Shown one piece after another: positions 14,151 through 23,119 of a DNA stretch of 64,000 bases (positions are counted from its first letter, which is position 1; each line of letters opens with the position of its first letter). Position numbers and translations under genes: made by a program. The notes beneath the pieces are model-generated. The model worked only from the letters and a program-made list of their open reading frames with translations, was not told the origin of the DNA and did no database searches. The DNA comes from Chitinophaga deserti (GTDB lineage Bacteria > Bacteroidota > Bacteroidia > Chitinophagales > Chitinophagaceae): positions 1-64,000 of the forward strand of contig NZ_QFFK01000013.1 of NCBI RefSeq assembly GCF_003149455.1. Reading direction: 5' to 3'.

Positions 14151-15035
14151 TCAGGCGCCCCGCCGTAAACGGTACTGCTGGGGCGATACGCCCATGAGTT
14201 TGCTGAACATCCGGGAAAAGTAATACGGGTCTTCCACCCCTACCGAAAACGCGATCTCTTTGATCCGCATATCGGTAAACAGCAGGTACTGGCAGGCCTT
14301 CTGTACTTTCAGGTGATGGAAATACTCCAGCGGGGAATACCCCGTTCGCTTCCTGAACACGGCTGAATAATGGCTGGCGGACAGGTTGGCTGAGGCCGCC
14401 AGGTCCGACAGGGTGAGCGAGGCCGCCAGGTGATCCCGCATATGGGAGATCGATTGTTCCACCGCATCATGGCTTTCGTGTTTTTCGGAAAGACTGAAGG
14501 GCTCTTCGAACAGGAAGCTGGACAGGTAATGCCAGAAGCACATATTGGCATAACTGAGGTTATCGCTCCCATAGCCCCTTTCGAGGCTGGCGTACATGTC
14601 TTCAAAAAGGCCCAGCCGCTTCTGCTGGAAGTTCACCTGCCCCAGATACCCTCCAAAGCGGCGTTCCATGGAAGCAACGGCATCCGCAGCACGGGGACCT
14701 TTAAAATGCACCCAGTAGATCGTCCATGCATCGGTATCGTCAGACGCATAGTGGTGAGGGCTCCCGGCGGGGATGAGGATAAAATCTTCCGGGCCCAGGT
14801 GGTACTCCCTGCCGCCAACAGTGGCCGTTCCGCGGCCTTCGCGGCAATAGATGAGGATATGCTGGTCGGTACCATGGCTCCGTTCCCGGAAATGGTAGCG
14901 TGCTTTCGGGTAATAACCGATATCGGTGATATACAGGCTGTTAATGAGCGGGTCGGCCGTGCAGGGGCCGGCTATAACCTTCCGTGGCAGTACAATGGCA
15001 CGCTGCCCTTCGAAGCCTTCCTTCTTGCGGATCAC
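14151..15035 (-). CDS. AraC-family transcriptional regulator
   Basis: 294 residues. An N-terminal cupin-like ligand domain ('QHILIYCREGRGTATVGGRE', 'LIPAGSPHHYASDDTDAW') is followed by two HTH motifs at about 190-292: 'TLSDLAASANLSASHYSAVF' with 'RKRTGYSPLEYFHHLKVQKA', and 'RIKEIAFSVGVEDPYYFSRM' with the terminal 'MGVSPQQYR'. Arabinose-type regulators of this build sense a sugar and activate adjacent genes. It is divergent from the sugar porter/DUF5107/GH2 operon with 276 bp between start codons, so it is the likely regulator of that operon. Confidence 0.9.
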   Translation of the reverse strand: MIRKKEGFEGQRAIVLPRKVIAGPCTADPLINSLYITDIGYYPKARYHFRERSHGTDQHILIYCREGRGTATVGGREYHLGPEDFILIPAGSPHHYASDDTDAWTIYWVHFKGPRAADAVASMERRFGGYLGQVNFQQKRLGLFEDMYASLERGYGSDNLSYANMCFWHYLSSFLFEEPFSLSEKHESHDAVEQSISHMRDHLAASLTLSDLAASANLSASHYSAVFRKRTGYSPLEYFHHLKVQKACQYLLFTDMRIKEIAFSVGVEDPYYFSRMFSKLMGVSPQQYRLRRGA

Positions 15036-15190
15036 AGTGGGTTATTTTTCATAATAAAATCCATGTATGAATGAATATGGTCCTGTTCAGGATAAAGATA
15101 TAAAAAATATGGAATCATAAGATCGTCCATCATAACCATAAGAATACCCATTGAACCCCTGCCAGGTAATTCCAATATTTGTACGATGAC

Positions 15191-15225
15191 TTTCCACGCC
15201 AACTTTTTCCATTATTTTCCACGCC
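15191..15225 (+). promoter_or_regulatory. Direct repeat, candidate AraC operator
   Basis: The ten-mer TTTCCACGCC occurs at 15191-15200 and again at 15216-15225, 25 bp apart, with a related CTTTTTCC between. It lies about 90-120 bp upstream of the sugar-porter start in the 15036-15311 divergent interval, where an AraC dimer would bind. No exact TAnnTTTG element is present in this interval, consistent with activator dependence. Confidence 0.4.
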
Positions 15226-15311
15226 GCGATATCCGCGGGCTATCCGTGTATTACGGGTATATAAAAGAACAACACGTTAAACTGAACGGGTTCCAACATC
15301 AATAGAAAAGC

Positions 15312-16652
15312 ATGCAGAAAACGACATTCCATCACCGCTACATCCTCGGTATTTCCTTCATCTCCGCATTGGGCGGCTACCTTTTCGGCTTCGACTTCGC
15401 CGTGATTTCGGGGGCACTGCCCTTCCTCCGCGAAACCTTTGAGCTGAGTGCCTGGTGGGAAGGTTTCCTTACCGGCTCCCTCGCATTGGGATGCATGGCA
15501 GGCTGCGCCATGGCCGGGGCACTGGCAGAGCGGTATGGCCGTAAACCCGGCCTCATGCTGGCCGCCCTCATCTTCACCCTGTCGTCTTTAGGCATGGCCT
15601 TCTCCAATACCTTCTCCGTATTCACCACCATGCGCTTTGCGGCCGGCATCGGTGTGGGCATGGCATCGATACTCAGTCCGCTTTACATCGCGGAGATATC
15701 CCCGGCACACCTGCGGGGGCGCAACGTATCCATTAACCAGCTTACCATTGTGATCGGTATCCTCGTCACCAACCTCGTGAACTACTTCCTCGCCGGCAAG
15801 GGCGAAGATGCCTGGCGCTGGATGTTCGGACTGGGCGCCGTTCCGTCTTTCATCTTCCTGCTGGGAGTGTTAAGGCTGCCTGAGAGTCCGCGCTGGCTGG
15901 CTTCCCGCGGGCGATATGACGAAGCATCCAAAACCCTCGCACGCATCGGCTCCGGTGATTTCGCGGAAAACACTATCAACGATATCCGCGCTTCCCTGAC
16001 CGGCGAAAGCCGCGCCACCCTGAAAATGGTATTCAGCAAAGCGGTTCGTCCGGCTGTAGTAGTGGGCATCGTTCTGGCGGTGTTCCAGCAGCTGTGCGGT
16101 ATCAATATCGTATTCAATTACACCTCTACCATATTCGCCTCCGTAGGGGCTGATCTTAACAGCCAGCTGTTTGAAACGATTTCCATCGGCATCGTGAACC
16201 TTGTGTTTACCCTGGTGGCTATGTGGCAGGTAGATAAACTGGGCAGAAGGCCGCTGATGCTCGCAGGCTCCCTCGGGCTCTCCATCGTATACATCGTACT
16301 GGCGCTGTTACTGGAGCAGCAGGCAGCCGTGGGCCTCGTATCGGTATTTGTGCTGGCAGCCATTGCCCTTTATGCCACCTCGCTGGCGCCTGTTACCTGG
16401 GTACTCATCTCCGAGATCTTCCCAAATAAGGTGCGTGGACTGGCATCGTCTGTGGCTATTGTGGCACTGTGGGGCGCTTATTTCATCCTCGTATTCACCT
16501 TCCCCATACTGGCCGAAAAACTCGGCACTTACGGGCCCTTCTATCTGTATGCGGGCATCTGCCTGCTGGGGTTCCTCTTCGTGCGCAGCAAAGTTTCGGA
16601 AACGAAAGGCAAAACATTAGAACAACTCGAACATCATTTAACCGGACATTAA
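15312..16652 (+). CDS. Sugar porter family MFS transporter
   Basis: 446 residues, twelve transmembrane helices. Sugar-porter signatures are clear: 'GYLFGFDFAVISGALPFL' in helix 1, 'LAERYGRKPGLM' after helix 2, 'PLYIAEISPAHLRGR', 'PESPRWLASRGRYDEA' after helix 6, 'VFQQLCGINIVFNYTSTIF' in helix 7, and 'DKLGRRPLML'. This is the XylE/GLUT-like proton:sugar symporter group of the inner membrane. It is the first gene of an operon with the DUF5107-TPR protein (10 bp downstream) and a GH2 enzyme, so it probably imports the monosaccharide released by that enzyme. Confidence 0.95.
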   Translation: MQKTTFHHRYILGISFISALGGYLFGFDFAVISGALPFLRETFELSAWWEGFLTGSLALGCMAGCAMAGALAERYGRKPGLMLAALIFTLSSLGMAFSNTFSVFTTMRFAAGIGVGMASILSPLYIAEISPAHLRGRNVSINQLTIVIGILVTNLVNYFLAGKGEDAWRWMFGLGAVPSFIFLLGVLRLPESPRWLASRGRYDEASKTLARIGSGDFAENTINDIRASLTGESRATLKMVFSKAVRPAVVVGIVLAVFQQLCGINIVFNYTSTIFASVGADLNSQLFETISIGIVNLVFTLVAMWQVDKLGRRPLMLAGSLGLSIVYIVLALLLEQQAAVGLVSVFVLAAIALYATSLAPVTWVLISEIFPNKVRGLASSVAIVALWGAYFILVFTFPILAEKLGTYGPFYLYAGICLLGFLFVRSKVSETKGKTLEQLEHHLTGH

Positions 16653-16662
16653 ACTAAAAGCA

Positions 16663-19600
16663 ATGAGCATTAACGCTGTGAAGGTTTGGGAAGAACAGAT
16701 CATTATCCCGACTTACGGGACAGGCACACCCGACAAAAACCCTATGTTCTTTGAAAAAAGAGTGTACCAGGGCTCGAGCGGGGTCGTATATCCCAACCCT
16801 GTCATAGAAAAGATCATGGACGAAAAGCAGGATGTGGAATGGAAAGCGGTATTCCTTGAAAACCGTTACCTCAGGATCATGATCCTTCCCGAACTGGGCG
16901 GGCGTGTGCAAATGGCATTTGATAAAATCGGCAACAGGCATTTCATATATTACAACCAGGTGATTAAACCTGCACTGGTAGGCCTCTGCGGACCCTGGAT
17001 TTCCGGCGGCATAGAATTCAACTGGCCCCAGCACCACCGGCCCAGCACCTACGAAGCGGTAGACTTCACCATCGAAGAGCATGCAGACGGCAGCAAAACC
17101 ATCTGGGTGAACGAGATCGAAAAGATGTTCCGCACCAAGGGTATGGCCGGCTTCACCCTCCACCCCGATAAAGCTTACCTCGAAATAACCGGCAAACTAT
17201 ATAACCGCACCCCGCTCCCGCAAACCTTTCTCTGGTGGGCCAACCCTGCGGTGAAGGTGAACGACGATTACCAGTCCGTTTTCCCGCCAGACGTGCATGC
17301 CGTATTCGACCACGGCAAGCGCGATGTATCCTCCTTCCCCATTGCCACAGGCACTTATTACAAAGTAGATTACGCACCCGGAACGGATATATCCCGGTAT
17401 AAGAATATTCCCGTTCCTACTTCTTACATGGCCATCCGGTCGGAATATGATTTCGTAGGCGGATATGAGCATGATACACAGGCGGGCGTACTCCATGTGG
17501 CAGACCATCACATCTCTCCCGGTAAAAAACAATGGACCTGGGGGCATAGTGATTTCGGGAAAGCGTGGGATAAGAACCTCACCGATGAAGACGGGCCGTA
17601 TATAGAACTGATGACCGGTGTTTACACCGATAACCAGCCCGATTTCTCGTGGCTCATGCCTTATGAGGAGAAAGCCTTCACGCAGTACTTCCTGCCCTAC
17701 CGCGAGCTGGGCCTGGTGCAGAATGCCAGCAAAGACCTTTTACTGCACAGCACCCCTGAAAACGGTACGCTGCCCGTGAAAGTGTATGCCACAGGTCCTG
17801 AAACCAACCTTACCCTGCAGGTGAGTGTGAAGGGAGAAGTGGTATTTAAAGATGTGTTCAACGCATCGCCCGAACAAATTTACCAGCAACATATTCCGCT
17901 GCCCGAAGGTGCTGCGGAGTCAGATATAGAAACGATTATACTGGGGGCAGACGGTGCGCAGCGGCTCCGCTATCAGGCAGCTGCTCCGCAGGAAACTTCC
18001 ATCCCTGCACCTGCTCAGGCAGCGCTGAGTCCGGCGGATACGGAGAACAATGAACAGCTCTTCCTCACCGGCATGCACCTTGAGCAGTACCGGCACGCAA
18101 CCTACTCCCCCGTTGACTATTACACCGAAGCCATCCGCCGCGACCCTAAGGACGCGCGGTGCAACAATGCCCTCGGTGCCTGGTATCTCCGCCGCGGCCA
18201 GTTCGCCAAAGCAGAAAAGTACCTGCGCAAAGCCGTGGAAACGCTTATGCAGCGCAATCCCAACCCCTACGACGGTGAGGCCCTTTACAACCTGGGGCTT
18301 TGCCTGCAGCTGCAGGGCAAGCTGAACGATGCCTATGAGCAATTCCATAAAGCGGTATGGAACAGCGCCTGGCAGGACAGCGGGTACTTTGCCCTTGCAC
18401 AGATCAGCACAGCCCGTAAAGATTATACGACGGCACTGATGCAGATCGACTGGTCTATAGACCGGAACGGGCGCAGTAACAAAGCCCGTGCCCTGAAAGC
18501 TACCATCCTCCGTAAGCTGGGCCGTATAGAAGAAGCACTTGCAGTTTGTACGGAAGGCCTCCGCAGAGACCTTTTCAACCTCGGCCTGTATCATGAGCAA
18601 TGGCTCACCTACGATAAAGCCGGAAACAGCGAAGCGGCTGCCCATGCTAAAAGCACCCTGCTCCGCCTCGCACGCAACCACGCTACCAATTACCTGGAGC
18701 ACGCACTGGATAATATCGCGGCAGGGCTATACGAAGAAGCCATCAGCTGGCTGCAGTTATTACCCGCTAAATCCTCGCCCCTGCAATACTACTACCTCGC
18801 CTGGTGCTGCCACCACACCGGTGATGCCCCTGCCGCACTGCAATATCTTCAACAGGCCGCGGCAGCAGATCCTGCCTACTGCTTCCCTAACCGGATGGAG
18901 GATGTGAACATCCTGCAATACGCCATCAGCACCAATACCGCAGACGATAAGGCTCCTTATTACCTCGGCTGCCTCTGGTACGATAAGAAGCAATACGATG
19001 AAGCGATTGCCATGTGGAAGGAATCCATCCGCCGCGGAGGGAAATTTGCCACGGTGCACCGCAACCTCGGCATAGCACTGTATAATAAGCGCAACGATGC
19101 CAAAGGCGCGCTGGAACATTTCGAAAAAGCATTCTCACTCGATACAACAGATGCCCGCGTGCTCATGGAGCTGGACCAGCTGCACAAACGCATAGGCTCA
19201 CCTGTAAAAGAGCGCCTGGCACGTTTGGAGCAATACCCTGCCGCCACAGCCCTTCGCGACGATCTGTACCTCGAACACGCAGCACTCTATAATTATATCG
19301 GGGAATACGAAAAGGCGCTGGCACTCATCCTGCAGCGTAAGTTCCACCCATGGGAAGGCGGCGAAGGCAAGGTGTCCGGACAATACGTGTATGCCCTTAC
19401 CGCCCTAGCCCGTAAAGATCTGGCCTCAGGTAAACCCGAAGCAGCATTGGAGAAACTGCAACGCGCACAGGACTGGCCCGATTCTCTCGGAGAAGGCAAG
19501 CTGTTCGGTATCCGGGAAAACGATGTGCATTACTGGATGGGCAAAGCATACGAAGCCCTGCACCGCAAAGCCGATGCAGAGCCTTATTTCCTGCTGGCCA

Positions 19601-19998
19601 CACAGGGCACATCTGCCCCTACGGCTGCCATGTATTATAATGACGCACCGCCTGAGAAGATCTTCTATCAGGGCCTCGCATGGGCTGCATTGGGCAGGAA
19701 CGATAAAGCGGAAGCCATCTTCCGGAACCTTATTGCGTATGGAGAACAGCATGCGCAGGATGAAGTACGCATCGAATACTTCGCGGTATCCCTCCCCGAT
19801 CTGCTCATCTTCGAAGATGACCTCAACGAGAGAAACCGCCTGCATTGCGTGTTTTTGAAAGGGCTGGGTTATCTTGGCCTCGGAAACGCAGTACCTGCAG
19901 CCACTGCCTTCAAAGAAGTACTCGGTAACGATATGCATTTTGGTGCAAAGGCGCACCTGACAATCATTGAAGAAAAAACAACAGCAGCATCCGTTTAA
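16663..19998 (+). CDS. DUF5107 protein with C-terminal TPR array
   Basis: 1111 residues, no signal peptide, so cytoplasmic. The N-terminal ~340 residues are DUF5107: 'VFLENRYLRIMILPELGGRV', 'CGPWISGGIEFNWPQHHRPS', 'FLWWANPAVKVNDDYQSVFP' and 'KQWTWGHSDFGKAWDKNLTD', a beta-sandwich related to aldose-1-epimerase-like folds. A short strand-rich linker is followed from about 480 by many tetratricopeptide repeats (for example 'ALGAWYLRRGQFAKAEKYLR', 'LGIALYNKRNDAKGALEHFE'). The DUF5107-TPR architecture is common beside sugar transporters and glycosidases in Bacteroidota and Firmicutes, but its reaction is unknown to me. Sugar binding or epimerisation is an inference from the fold. It sits 14 bp before the GH2 gene. 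Confidence 0.85.
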   Translation: MSINAVKVWEEQIIIPTYGTGTPDKNPMFFEKRVYQGSSGVVYPNPVIEKIMDEKQDVEWKAVFLENRYLRIMILPELGGRVQMAFDKIGNRHFIYYNQVIKPALVGLCGPWISGGIEFNWPQHHRPSTYEAVDFTIEEHADGSKTIWVNEIEKMFRTKGMAGFTLHPDKAYLEITGKLYNRTPLPQTFLWWANPAVKVNDDYQSVFPPDVHAVFDHGKRDVSSFPIATGTYYKVDYAPGTDISRYKNIPVPTSYMAIRSEYDFVGGYEHDTQAGVLHVADHHISPGKKQWTWGHSDFGKAWDKNLTDEDGPYIELMTGVYTDNQPDFSWLMPYEEKAFTQYFLPYRELGLVQNASKDLLLHSTPENGTLPVKVYATGPETNLTLQVSVKGEVVFKDVFNASPEQIYQQHIPLPEGAAESDIETIILGADGAQRLRYQAAAPQETSIPAPAQAALSPADTENNEQLFLTGMHLEQYRHATYSPVDYYTEAIRRDPKDARCNNALGAWYLRRGQFAKAEKYLRKAVETLMQRNPNPYDGEALYNLGLCLQLQGKLNDAYEQFHKAVWNSAWQDSGYFALAQISTARKDYTTALMQIDWSIDRNGRSNKARALKATILRKLGRIEEALAVCTEGLRRDLFNLGLYHEQWLTYDKAGNSEAAAHAKSTLLRLARNHATNYLEHALDNIAAGLYEEAISWLQLLPAKSSPLQYYYLAWCCHHTGDAPAALQYLQQAAAADPAYCFPNRMEDVNILQYAISTNTADDKAPYYLGCLWYDKKQYDEAIAMWKESIRRGGKFATVHRNLGIALYNKRNDAKGALEHFEKAFSLDTTDARVLMELDQLHKRIGSPVKERLARLEQYPAATALRDDLYLEHAALYNYIGEYEKALALILQRKFHPWEGGEGKVSGQYVYALTALARKDLASGKPEAALEKLQRAQDWPDSLGEGKLFGIRENDVHYWMGKAYEALHRKADAEPYFLLATQGTSAPTAAMYYNDAPPEKIFYQGLAWAALGRNDKAEAIFRNLIAYGEQHAQDEVRIEYFAVSLPDLLIFEDDLNERNRLHCVFLKGLGYLGLGNAVPAATAFKEVLGNDMHFGAKAHLTIIEEKTTAASV

Positions 19999-20012
19999 AT
20001 CACAGGACCATC

Positions 20013-22712
20013 ATGCTTAGAATATTCATCATCAGTCTTTTTACAGGCATCACCATTACCGCCGGCGCACAAACGCTGCCACTGGCCGGAGCCTGGCAAT
20101 ATGCCACAGACTCTCTCGATCAGGGTATTTCAGAGAACTGGCAGAACCGCCGGTTTCCGCAAACGCTGCGCCTCCCCGGTACGCTGGACGATGCCCGTGT
20201 GGGTGACAAGCCTGCCCTTTCTGCCGACTCCCTTACCCGCAACGTGATGCTCATGCTCAGCCGCAAACATCGTTACATAGGGCCGGCATGGTATGCCCGC
20301 GAAGTGGTGATACCTCAAAATTGGAACGGCCGCCACGTATCCCTCCTGCTGGAACGCGCCCTGTGGACCACCCGCGTATGGATCGATGGCAAGGAAGCCG
20401 GAACACAGAACAGCCTGAGTGCCCCGCACCGCTATAACCTCGGCAAGCTATTGACACCGGGCAAGCACCGCATCGTTATCCGTGTAGATAACAGGAAGCA
20501 ATACGACATGAGTTCCAACAACATGGCACACGCCTATACCGATGGCACGCAGATCATCTGGAACGGATTGCTCGGCAAGCTCGAATTACAGGCCCGTACA
20601 GCCGCACAACTCACCGATGTGCAAACGTACCCCGACCTGCAAAACCGCATACTTCGAATTACTGTAAACATAAACAACCAGGGTCCCGTATCCACGGGAA
20701 GCCTCCTTCTCCAAACCGGGCAGCTCAAACAAAGCGTGCCGGTTCAATTACAGGAAGGCAGCAACAGTGTAACTGCGGAACTGAATGTTCCGGAAGGCTT
20801 CGCGGAATGGGATGAATTCAAGCCTGTGCTGCATACCCTCACCGCAGAGCTGAAAACTCCGGCTGGTAATGACCGTATTCAACAGCGCTTTGGCTGGCGA
20901 GCAGTAACCAATCACAATGCACAGCTGCAGATCAATGGCAAGCGCATGTTCCTGCGCGGCACGCTGGAATGCGCCATCTTCCCCCTTACCGGTCACCCTC
21001 CTATGGACAAAAAAGGCTGGGCGAAAGTATTCACCTCCGCCAAAGCATACGGTCTTAACCACCTGCGCTTCCACTCCTGGTGCCCGCCTGAAGCAGCATT
21101 TGCCGTGGCAGACTCCATGGGCTTCTACCTGCAGGCAGAGCTGCCTTTCTGGAATAACAACGCCGGGAAAGACACTGCCATGAATGCATGGCTGGCACAG
21201 GAAGGAGAAAAGATCTCCCGCGAATACGGGCATCACCCTTCATTCGTGTTCTTTAGCATGGGGAATGAACTGGAAGGGAATTTCGACTGGCTGGAAGAAA
21301 TGGTGGCGAAGCTGAAGAAAACCGATCCCCGCCATCTGTACTCCACCACCTCTTTCACATTCCAGGGAGGCCATGGTAACTGGCCTGAGAAAGGCGATGA
21401 GTTCTTCATCACCCAGTGGACTAAAAAAGGATGGGTACGCGGCCAGGGCATATTCAACTCCATCGCTCCTTCTTTCAACAATGATTACACGAAAGAAACT
21501 GAAGGTCTTCCCGTTCCCATTATCACACATGAAATAGGGCAATACTCCGTGTTCCCGAACATGGATGAGATTAAGAAATACACCGGGGTGCTTGACCCGC
21601 TGAATTTCAAAGCGGTAAGGAACGACCTCCAGCGCAAAAACCTGCTGCATCTGGCTCCGGCCTTCCTGCAGTCGAGCGGTAAGTTTGCGGCGTTGCTGTA
21701 TAAAGAAGAGATTGAGCGGGCTATGAAAACGAAGTACTTCAGCGGCTTCCAGCTGCTGGACCTGCACGACTTCCCCGGACAAGGCACTGCCCTCATCGGT
21801 ATCCTCGATGCTTTCTGGGACTCTAAAGGCCTCGTTACACCTGCAGAGCACCGCATGTATTGCCAGCCTGCGGTACCGCTCCTGCGCTTTGAGAAAGCCA
21901 CTTACCGCAACAGCGAGACATTCTCTGCCGAGGCAGAAACTGCCAACTTCAGCGGTGGCATCCTCAAAGGCATTACCCCTGAATGGACAGTTCGAGATCA
22001 TACCGGGAAAGTGCATTTCAAAGGCACGCTGAATAAACAGGACATCAACGAAGGTACCGGCCAAACGCTAGGCAGCTTCCGCTTCCCGCTCAGTACTATC
22101 CATCGCGCCACCGCGCTCACTATTACCTTACGTATAGGTGAGCGTCATAACGAATGGCGCATCTGGGTATATCCTGAACAACAAAATGCATCCTACGCAG
22201 GTGTACATTTTACCCGCTCTGTTCCAGAAGCAATGGGATGGCTGAAGGATGGAAAGAAAGTACTGCTCAACCCTGATACGGCACAGATCCGTGGGGTAGA
22301 CGGCTGTTTTGCCCCGGTGTTCTGGAGCCCGGTACATTTCCCGAACCAGCCTGGTACCATGGGCATCCTCTGCAACCCGAAGCACCCGGCACTGGGAGAC
22401 TTCCCCACAGCGGCATGGTCCGACTGGCAGTGGTGGCATCTCATCACGTCCTCCAAAACCATGATCCTGGACGAGCTGCCTGAAATAGACCCCATTGTGC
22501 GTGTGATTGATAACTTCTTCAAGAACCGTAAAATGGCGAATGTGATTGAAGCGAAAGTGGGTACAGGCAAACTGATCCTGGTATCAGCTAACCTTTCTGC
22601 CGGCATTGCGGCGGAGCAGCTGAAGCATAGTCTTATGACGTATATGCAGGGGACTAAGTTTCAACCGAAGGTTGCACTTACGGAAGCGCAGGTGCAATCG
22701 TTACTACGATAA
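20013..22712 (+). CDS. Glycoside hydrolase family 2 enzyme, exported
   Basis: 899 residues with a signal peptide (about 1-19, ending TAGAQ), so periplasmic. A jelly-roll sugar-binding domain ('HVSLLLERALWTTRVWIDGK') and an Ig-like domain precede the TIM barrel from about 300 ('NGKRMFLRGTLECAIFPLTG', 'HLRFHSWCPPEAAF'). The acid/base is E419 in 'FFSMGNELEGN' and the nucleophile is probably E507 in 'IITHEIGQY'. Extra beta domains follow. The barrel's lack of the usual W-x-x-Y-x-G-E-x-W motifs of LacZ points to one of the divergent GH2 subfamilies (galactosidase, glucuronidase or arabinopyranosidase-like). The substrate cannot be told. It is the last gene of the porter-DUF5107-GH2 operon and ends before a terminator. 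Confidence 0.85.
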   Translation: MLRIFIISLFTGITITAGAQTLPLAGAWQYATDSLDQGISENWQNRRFPQTLRLPGTLDDARVGDKPALSADSLTRNVMLMLSRKHRYIGPAWYAREVVIPQNWNGRHVSLLLERALWTTRVWIDGKEAGTQNSLSAPHRYNLGKLLTPGKHRIVIRVDNRKQYDMSSNNMAHAYTDGTQIIWNGLLGKLELQARTAAQLTDVQTYPDLQNRILRITVNINNQGPVSTGSLLLQTGQLKQSVPVQLQEGSNSVTAELNVPEGFAEWDEFKPVLHTLTAELKTPAGNDRIQQRFGWRAVTNHNAQLQINGKRMFLRGTLECAIFPLTGHPPMDKKGWAKVFTSAKAYGLNHLRFHSWCPPEAAFAVADSMGFYLQAELPFWNNNAGKDTAMNAWLAQEGEKISREYGHHPSFVFFSMGNELEGNFDWLEEMVAKLKKTDPRHLYSTTSFTFQGGHGNWPEKGDEFFITQWTKKGWVRGQGIFNSIAPSFNNDYTKETEGLPVPIITHEIGQYSVFPNMDEIKKYTGVLDPLNFKAVRNDLQRKNLLHLAPAFLQSSGKFAALLYKEEIERAMKTKYFSGFQLLDLHDFPGQGTALIGILDAFWDSKGLVTPAEHRMYCQPAVPLLRFEKATYRNSETFSAEAETANFSGGILKGITPEWTVRDHTGKVHFKGTLNKQDINEGTGQTLGSFRFPLSTIHRATALTITLRIGERHNEWRIWVYPEQQNASYAGVHFTRSVPEAMGWLKDGKKVLLNPDTAQIRGVDGCFAPVFWSPVHFPNQPGTMGILCNPKHPALGDFPTAAWSDWQWWHLITSSKTMILDELPEIDPIVRVIDNFFKNRKMANVIEAKVGTGKLILVSANLSAGIAAEQLKHSLMTYMQGTKFQPKVALTEAQVQSLLR

Positions 22713-22739
22713 TAATTTTGCAATATATAATGTAGCACG

Positions 22740-22767
22740 GCCGGAATTCTTTCCGGCTGTTTTATTT
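22740..22767 (+). terminator. Terminator of the sugar porter/DUF5107/GH2 operon
   Basis: A 7-bp stem GCCGGAA / TTCCGGC (22740-22746 with 22751-22757) followed by TGTTTTATTT, 28 bp after the GH2 stop. Confidence 0.7.
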
Positions 22768-22768
22768 A

Positions 22769-22810
22769 AAAAAGGCTTGCAGTAAGATACATCCTACTGC
22801 AAGCCTTTTT
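22769..22810. terminator. Bidirectional terminator with 16-bp stem
   Basis: A perfect 16-bp stem (22769-22784 with 22795-22810) around a 10-nt loop, with A5 at one foot and T5 at the other. It separates the plus-strand GH2 operon from the end of the minus-strand phosphatase/SusCD operon and should stop both. Confidence 0.85.
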
Positions 22811-22830
22811 ATTTCGGGTACTGCCCGTCT

Positions 22831-23082
22831 TCACATAACAAATACTTCTTCACCTTTGTAAAGCACTTTAAACTTGTGCGTTTCGGCCCATACCGATACA
22901 CTGGTTACTCCGTTCGTTGTTGAAACCACTACATTCATCACATCTTCCCCTAGGCCAGAATCAGGCTCTGTGGGTATAATCCGTAAAGATTCATTAACCG
23001 GCAGATGGAATACTTCACCGGTAGGTTCAAATGCGACAGTCATATGCGCTTCCGTATCGTTCGATATTCTGATGGATTTCAT
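22831..23082 (-). CDS. Small hypothetical protein (83 aa)
   Basis: 83 residues, no signal peptide, predicted all-beta: 'MKSIRISNDTEAHMTVAFEP', 'EVFHLPVNESLRIIPTEPD', 'DVMNVVVSTTNGVTSVSVWA', 'HKFKVLYKGEEVFVM'. No family recognised. It starts 37 bp after the PafA-like phosphatase stop on the same strand and ends just before the 16-bp-stem terminator. It is therefore probably the last gene of the large minus-strand operon. A binding or accessory role is guesswork. Confidence 0.6.
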   Translation of the reverse strand: MKSIRISNDTEAHMTVAFEPTGEVFHLPVNESLRIIPTEPDSGLGEDVMNVVVSTTNGVTSVSVWAETHKFKVLYKGEEVFVM

Positions 23083-23119
23083 TTCTTTTATAGGTTCTGC
23101 GCGTAAATATAGCGCAAGC

